A stretch of DNA of 64,000 nucleotides, taken from CAZHRC01 sp964533865 (lineage in GTDB: Bacteria > Bacillota > Clostridia > Tissierellales > Peptoniphilaceae). Location of the stretch: positions 1 to 64,000 of the forward strand of contig CAZHRC010000006.1 in the NCBI GenBank assembly GCA_964533865.1, read 5' to 3'. The number at the start of each line of letters is the position of its first letter. Position 1 is the stretch's first letter. Under the pieces are notes generated by a model. The model saw nothing but the letters and a program-made list of their open reading frames with translations, had not been told where the DNA came from and ran no database searches. The translations under genes were made by a program, and so were the position numbers. Below are positions 59,381 to 64,000 of the stretch, piece after piece.

Positions 59381-60742
59381 ATGAATAAAACAGATCAAGA
59401 CCCTATTTCACAAAGTAGCGATAGAAATCCGACCAAGGCAGACTACTTGAAATTTGCGATTCTTAGCGCAATAGGCGTACTAATATACTTCGTCCCTATT
59501 AAAGGTCCAGCCACTCCAATTGTACTTGCGATAAACTGGGTCAAGGGACTATTTGGAGACTCCTTACCCTACTTAGTGATTTCGCTCATTTTTGTACTTA
59601 ATATCACCTTGGTTTTGGGTAAAGTCTTCAAGATCAAGATTTTTGAAGCATATCATAATGATGATAAACCTTTTCAAACGGTTTTCTTTATCACTTCGCT
59701 CATCATTATCATTTTGATCTTGATGAATGTTGATCTTGCTCCAATTCGCCATGAAAAGGTAGGAGGGCATGTGTTGACCATAGCTTCAAATGTAGTTATT
59801 ACGATCTTTGTTGCTGGCTCATGTACCATCTTTATATTGAAATCAGGGATCGTTGAATTTTTTGGAGGACTTCTTGAACCACTCATGCGCCCTGTTTTTC
59901 AACTTCCCGGAGAGGCTTCAGTAAATGCAGTGGCATCATTTGTATCAGCAGCGTCGGTAGGTGTTTATTTTACAGATGTGTATTATAAACAAAAGATCTA
60001 CACTGATAGAGAGGCGGTCAATACATCCTTGCACTACAGTGTTGTGAGTTTAGGATTTATGGCTTTGCTCTGTACGTTGAATGGTGTAGAAGAGTATTAT
60101 GGGTCTTTAATTCTCTGGTCATTCATTTTAACTTTGGTCATCGCAGCAATTTGCGCGCGCATTCCACCTGTGACTTGGAAAGCTAATCGTTATGTGGATG
60201 GTCGAGTGCAAACAGAAGAAGATCGAAGAGTGAAAAAGATTCCTTATGGAGAGAGAGTAAAGTTGGCTGCAAGAGCAGCGGCTATGACCTCGAGGGAATT
60301 TACGGTGAGAGAATTGTTAAATTCGACTGTGAATGCGATGAAGTTTGCACAGAAAATTATAGCGGTGAATGTAACTGTTGTTTTGATCGCGTTGAGTTTA
60401 GTTTATTTCACGCCCATATTCGAAATTATCGGAAAGCCTATGATTCCAGTGTTGGAATTGCTTCAGATACCTGAGGCAGCGACGGTTGCACCTTCGACTC
60501 TGATTGGGTTCATAGAGATAACGTTGCCTTCAATATTGGTGTCGTCGGCAAACCTTCCACAAATTTCTGGTTTCTATATTGCGTTATTGTCTTGCTGTCA
60601 GATTATTTTCATGACAGAGGCAGGAAATGCCATGCTCAGCTCATCTATGCCCATCAGTTTTAAAGATTTAGTCGTTGCTTTTATAGAAAGGACCATTATC
60701 TCGATTCCGTTATGTGCCTTAGTGGTACACCTCATATTCTAG
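59381..60742 (+). CDS. YjiH-family membrane protein (nucleoside-recognition/gate domain)
   Basis: A 453-residue membrane protein with about ten hydrophobic helices and two gate-type regions (GLLEPLMRPVFQLPGEASVNAVAS near 170-193 and a second repeat ending with MTEAGNAMLSSSMP near 415-428). This matches YjiH proteins, whose function is unknown but which often lie beside catabolic genes. Context suggests it moves the substrate or product of the molybdenum hydroxylase, which is an inference. AAGGAAGGG precedes ATG 59381. An upstream in-frame GTG overlaps the gap and has no good site. Confidence 0.82.
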   Translation: MNKTDQDPISQSSDRNPTKADYLKFAILSAIGVLIYFVPIKGPATPIVLAINWVKGLFGDSLPYLVISLIFVLNITLVLGKVFKIKIFEAYHNDDKPFQTVFFITSLIIIILILMNVDLAPIRHEKVGGHVLTIASNVVITIFVAGSCTIFILKSGIVEFFGGLLEPLMRPVFQLPGEASVNAVASFVSAASVGVYFTDVYYKQKIYTDREAVNTSLHYSVVSLGFMALLCTLNGVEEYYGSLILWSFILTLVIAAICARIPPVTWKANRYVDGRVQTEEDRRVKKIPYGERVKLAARAAAMTSREFTVRELLNSTVNAMKFAQKIIAVNVTVVLIALSLVYFTPIFEIIGKPMIPVLELLQIPEAATVAPSTLIGFIEITLPSILVSSANLPQISGFYIALLSCCQIIFMTEAGNAMLSSSMPISFKDLVVAFIERTIISIPLCALVVHLIF

Positions 60743-61198
60743 AAAGAGATGGGGACCAGTTAAGATTAGAATTGAGACGAGGAAAACAAAATAAGAAGTT
60801 GAGAACATTTTAAAACAAAGACTGAAACCTGGATTCCCGTCAAACTCGTTATGAGAGACGTAAATCCAGGTTTTGTGTTGGCTACAGCGCGATTATCGTT
60901 GAAGATTTATGAAGAGTTCTGAAGGAATTATGATGAGGCTAATAACAAAACGGCTTTTTTCATGAAATAGATGCCACGAGCTGATAAAGATGTTATAATG
61001 TGAACTGAGAGCAAGATTAATAACGTTATCTTGTGTATAGGTGTTAGACAAGTGATGCGGATGAATAGGAAGAATTCATATTCTGTGCAAACGATTATTA
61101 TTTGAGAAAACAGGTCATAATGTGTATTTTCATTAGAGGACTCAAAGCGAATTAATAAATAGTCAAGTGGTGGCAACGGATTGAGTAAAGGAGTGTCA
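60743..61198. other. 456-base gap before the rhamnose genes
   Basis: Holds the terminator at 60826-60876 and an AT-rich control region with no gene. A TATAAT lies near 60990, and TGCAAACGATTATT at 61086-61099 resembles a CcpA cre site in its first half only. The reverse-strand frame through here has no ribosome site and looks accidental. Confidence 0.55.
60826..60876 (+). terminator. terminator of the molybdenum hydroxylase/YjiH operon
   Basis: AAACCTGGATT pairs with AATCCAGGTTT around a 28-base loop containing a weaker stem, followed by TTTTG. Confidence 0.75.
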
Positions 61199-62620
61199 AT
61201 GGTTAATTACTATCTAGCTATAGATATTGGAGCCTCAAGTGGTCGAATGATATTAGGCTTCATCGATAACCAAAAAATAAAGATCGAAGAAGTACATCGT
61301 TTTGAAAATAAGTTAACAAAGGTCGACGATAGCCTATGCTGGGACTATACAAAACTTTTCGATGAGATAATAAAAGGATTGCGTCGATGTCAGGAGTTGA
61401 ACAAAATCCCAACATATATTGGGATTGATACATGGGCCGTTGACTTTGTATTGCTTGATGAATCCGGATCTTTAACTTCTCCTATGGTATCATATCGTGA
61501 CGACCGAACGATAGATATCGATCTTGAAGTTGAGTTGGTCATTTCTTCGAAAGACCTTTATGAACGCACGGGAATACAAAAGCAGATGTTCAACACCATT
61601 TATCAATTGATGGCCATAAAGCAAAAGGATGCTCCTGCTTTAGAAAATGCTGTAAACATGCTAATGGTACCAGACTATTTCAATTATTTATTAACGGGTA
61701 TTGCGGTTGCAGAGTACACCAATGCCACTTCAACGAATCTCGTTTCAAAAGAAACACGGGATTGGGATAGGGATTTAATTCGTTCATTGGAAATCCCTGA
61801 AACCATCTTCCCCAACATTATGAAACCGGGTACGGTTTTAGGAGATCTAAAGCCAGAGATCGTGCAAGCCATTGGCTTCAATGCTGAGGTGGTGTTGCCA
61901 CCCACACATGATACGGCATCGGCAATACTTTCTGTGCCGTCTCATGAAAAGGATTTTGTTTACTTGAGTTCGGGCACTTGGTCTCTATTGGGTACAGAGA
62001 TTCGCCAACCCATTGTTTCGAGTCGCGCAAGAGAACTAAACTTTACGAACGAGGGGGGATATGATGGAAAATTGTGTTTCCTTAAGAATATTATGGGGAT
62101 GTGGTTAATCCAATCCATTCGCAAAGAACTGACGTTGAAGATGAACCGTGATATTTCGTATAATGAGTTAGCGGATTTAGCGGCGGTGAATCGGATCGAT
62201 AGTACGATTGATTGTAATGATGCTCGTTTTTTTGCACCGAATTCAATGCTATCGGAAATAGAGACATACCTCAAGGAAACAAGTCAGGACTTGCCCCAGT
62301 CGATCGGAGAGTTTGCTTACATGATATACAACTCTTTAGCGATTTCCTATGCGAAGACTATTGTTGAGCTAGAATCATTAACTGGAAAGCGATATGACAA
62401 GCTCTACGTCGTAGGCGGAGGTAGTCAAGTGGAATTGGTCAATCGGCTGACTGCGGAAAAAACGGGATGCACAGTGTACGCTGGGCCCATTGAAGCGACG
62501 GCACTCGGCAATCTAGGTGCTCAAATGATGGCGTCAGGTGAACTCAAAGATGTCAGTGCCTTCAGAGATCTGATTGCACAGTCATTTAGCATAAAAACAT
62601 ATCAGGGAGGAAAAGTATGA
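61199..62620 (+). CDS. rhaB: rhamnulokinase
   Basis: A 473-residue FGGY-family sugar kinase phosphorylating L-rhamnulose at C1. It has LAIDIGASSGRMILG (about 5-19), GIDTWAVDFVLLD (about 78-90) and the ATP-binding VVGGGSQ (about 402-408). Its pairing with rhaA fixes the substrate. ATG 61199 follows AAAGGAG. The first in-frame TTG upstream lacks a site. It overlaps rhaA by 4 bases (ATGA). Confidence 0.94.
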   Translation: MVNYYLAIDIGASSGRMILGFIDNQKIKIEEVHRFENKLTKVDDSLCWDYTKLFDEIIKGLRRCQELNKIPTYIGIDTWAVDFVLLDESGSLTSPMVSYRDDRTIDIDLEVELVISSKDLYERTGIQKQMFNTIYQLMAIKQKDAPALENAVNMLMVPDYFNYLLTGIAVAEYTNATSTNLVSKETRDWDRDLIRSLEIPETIFPNIMKPGTVLGDLKPEIVQAIGFNAEVVLPPTHDTASAILSVPSHEKDFVYLSSGTWSLLGTEIRQPIVSSRARELNFTNEGGYDGKLCFLKNIMGMWLIQSIRKELTLKMNRDISYNELADLAAVNRIDSTIDCNDARFFAPNSMLSEIETYLKETSQDLPQSIGEFAYMIYNSLAISYAKTIVELESLTGKRYDKLYVVGGGSQVELVNRLTAEKTGCTVYAGPIEATALGNLGAQMMASGELKDVSAFRDLIAQSFSIKTYQGGKV

Positions 62621-63858
62621 CTCAAGAATTTGATCGCGCAAAAGCAATATATCGAGAAATAGGCGTAGATGTTGAGAAGGCGTTGGATCGCCTATCGAGA
62701 ATTCCTCTCTCGATGCATTGTTGGCAAGGGGATGATATTCAGGGATTTGAAGTGGATCAGGGGGGCGTTTCAGGTGGTATACAAGCCACGGGGAATTACC
62801 CCGGAAAAGCGCGTTCGCCAAAGGAGTTAATGGCTGACATCGATAAAGCCTTTTCTCTAATCCCAGGCAAACACCGTTTAAATCTTCATGCGAATTACGG
62901 TTTTTACGACGGTGCGATGGTTGATCGCAGTGCAGTAAAAATCGAACATTTTAAACCTTGGGTTGACTTTGCGAAAGCGCGCGGCATAAAACTCGATTTT
63001 AATGCGACCTGCTTCTCGCATGAGTTAGCGGAAGAGGCAACGTTGTCTTCTGAAAAACAGGATGTACGAGAGTTTTGGATAAACCACGTGAAATCCGCAA
63101 TACACGTCGCAGAATATATGGCTAAAGAACTAGAGGATGTAGTGTTATTTAATATTTGGATTCCCGATGGGTTTAAAGATATCCCTGTCGACAGAATAGG
63201 GCCACGTCGGCGATTGAAAGAATCACTCGATGACATTTTATCGATGCAGTACGACCGATCCCTCGTCAATGTAGCAGTGGAATCTAAGGTTTTTGGTATT
63301 GGTGTCGAAAGCTATACTGTGGGATCACATGAGTTTTATTTGAATTACGCCGCTAAAAACGATATTCTTTGCCTATTGGATAACGGACATTTTCACCCAA
63401 CGGAAGTGGTTTCAGACAAACTCTCCTCAATGCTGTTGTTCTTTGACCAGGTGGCATTGCACATCACCCGTGCAGTGCGATGGGATAGCGATCACGTGGT
63501 GAGACTGGATGATGAAACGAAAGAAATTGCAAAAGAAATTATTAGAAATGGAGAAAATCGCTTCCTGATTGGTTTGGACTTTTTTGATGCCAGCATCAAT
63601 CGCGTAGCGGCATGGGTTATTGGCATGCGAAATGTTCAGAAAGCGTTGTTAGCAGCGCTGCTAGAGCCTCATGATAGGTTAGTGTCTCTGCAAGAGGCGA
63701 GGAATTTTTCGAAATTGATGGCGGTTCAAGAGGATTTAAAATACTATCCTGTCGGAGATGTGTGGGAAGAATTCTGTAGGCGTGAACAGGTGTCTGCGTG
63801 GAACTGGTATGAAGCAATTGAAGACTACGAGAAAACGGTGACAAATCACAGGATCTAA
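62617..63858 (+). CDS. rhaA: L-rhamnose isomerase
   Basis: A 413-residue TIM-barrel isomerase converting L-rhamnose to L-rhamnulose, with two metal ions. It has SMHCWQGDDIQGFE near residues 32-45, NLHANYGFYDG (about 87-97), the VAVESKVFGIG strand (about 220-230, metal glutamate) and LLDNGHFHPTE (about 254-264). GGAGGAAAAGT precedes the ATG. Middle gene of the rha operon. Confidence 0.96.
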   Translation: MTQEFDRAKAIYREIGVDVEKALDRLSRIPLSMHCWQGDDIQGFEVDQGGVSGGIQATGNYPGKARSPKELMADIDKAFSLIPGKHRLNLHANYGFYDGAMVDRSAVKIEHFKPWVDFAKARGIKLDFNATCFSHELAEEATLSSEKQDVREFWINHVKSAIHVAEYMAKELEDVVLFNIWIPDGFKDIPVDRIGPRRRLKESLDDILSMQYDRSLVNVAVESKVFGIGVESYTVGSHEFYLNYAAKNDILCLLDNGHFHPTEVVSDKLSSMLLFFDQVALHITRAVRWDSDHVVRLDDETKEIAKEIIRNGENRFLIGLDFFDASINRVAAWVIGMRNVQKALLAALLEPHDRLVSLQEARNFSKLMAVQEDLKYYPVGDVWEEFCRREQVSAWNWYEAIEDYEKTVTNHRI

Positions 63859-63882
63859 GTATTAAGAAATGGAGGGGGATGG

Positions 63883-64000
63883 ATGAAGGTTCATCAGGCA
63901 GATTTTTTCAAGAAATTTGTTCAACTTGCTGATGATGGTTACAAGTTGGGCTGGCATGAAAGAAATGGAGGAAATCTTTCCTACCGAATGACGGTTGATG
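63883..64000 (+). CDS. rhaD: rhamnulose-1-phosphate aldolase, 5' part only
   Basis: The first 39 codons of a gene cut by the window edge. The encoded YKLGWHERNGGNLSYRM segment (about residues 21-37) matches class II RhaD aldolases, which split rhamnulose 1-phosphate to DHAP and lactaldehyde. GGAGGGGGAT precedes ATG 63883. It follows rhaA by 24 bases. Confidence 0.92.
   Translation, partial: MKVHQADFFKKFVQLADDGYKLGWHERNGGNLSYRMTVD

Noticed and set aside
60928..61176. 82-codon reverse frame before rhaB
   Set aside because: No ribosome site. It overlaps the control region of the rhamnose operon and has the composition of reversed AT-rich DNA.

Overview
The window looks like a chromosome segment from an anaerobic Gram-positive bacterium of the Firmicutes, most likely class Clostridia. 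Strong AGGAGG ribosome binding sites, frequent GTG/TTG starts, the Bacillus-type LexA box GAAC-N4-GTTC, CWB2 cell-wall repeats, an HdrR-free anaerobic gene repertoire (hemZ, mgsA, B12 uptake) and low-to-middle GC all point there. I cannot assign a genus from sequence alone. Gene density is high and nearly every transcription unit ends in a clear hairpin-T terminator, several of them shared by convergent genes.

Layout. 0-0.3 kb: three proline tRNAs in a row (the first cut by the window edge). 0.4-3.8 kb: tsaE-tsaB-rimI-tsaD (t6A tRNA modification) and a PHP phosphoesterase. 3.8-7 kb: ridA and a secreted CWB2/amidase cell-wall hydrolase. 7.1-13.9 kb: a DNA-damage-flavoured stretch with a LexA-boxed dinB and its small partner, a MoxR-type AAA/VWA pair, gene remnants, an AlkD-like glycosylase, an SRAP/HMCES protein and a DsbA-family oxidoreductase. 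14-17.2 kb: znuABC zinc uptake with a histidine minisatellite, and an FMN-binding lipoprotein. 17.2-22.4 kb: gloA facing mgsA, a DASS-type anion transporter, an NCS2 purine/pyrimidine permease and two small proteins. 22.5-25.6 kb: a cobalamin riboswitch controlling a btuFCD-type importer. 25.7-29.2 kb: a two-component system, a lipoprotein with a cysteine-less thioredoxin-like domain and a small membrane protein.

29.3-34.5 kb: a sugar-alcohol regulon: a 1-phosphofructokinase-type kinase, a DeoR regulator, a mannitol-type PTS EIICBA and a SorE-like dehydrogenase, with repeated AAACGAAA sites in front of both transcripts. No mannitol-1-phosphate 5-dehydrogenase gene is present, so a route through a ketose 1-phosphate is the natural reading. 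34.5-37.8 kb: an NMN adenylyltransferase-like gene, an acetate/succinate transporter (SatP), a PadR regulator with a broken HAAS membrane protein, and a free-standing ATP-cone protein.

38-43.5 kb: a tightly overlapped operon of a long RelA/SpoT-domain protein that seems to start at CTG, mtaD, an AcpS-NnrD fusion and alr, followed by an mRNA interferase gene (ndoA/mazF) with its own promoter and no adjacent antitoxin. 43.5-54.6 kb: an M20 peptidase, hemZ, TetR regulator, chorismate mutase, maf, an uncharacterised membrane protein, a LiaF-like protein, and gltX-cysS-rlmB-yacP. 54.76 kb: tRNA-Thr. After it the DNA becomes visibly more AT-rich, with about 750 bases of non-coding or decayed sequence. 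Next come a three-subunit molybdenum hydroxylase (xanthine dehydrogenase family) with a YjiH-type membrane protein, and the start of a rhamnose operon (rhaB, rhaA, partial rhaD) that runs off the right edge.

The items most worth following are the proposed fructose-1-phosphate route for hexitols, the CTG-started alarmone synthetase-like gene, the AcpS-NnrD fusion and the orphan interferase. No CRISPR array, insertion sequence, prophage or replication origin was seen.
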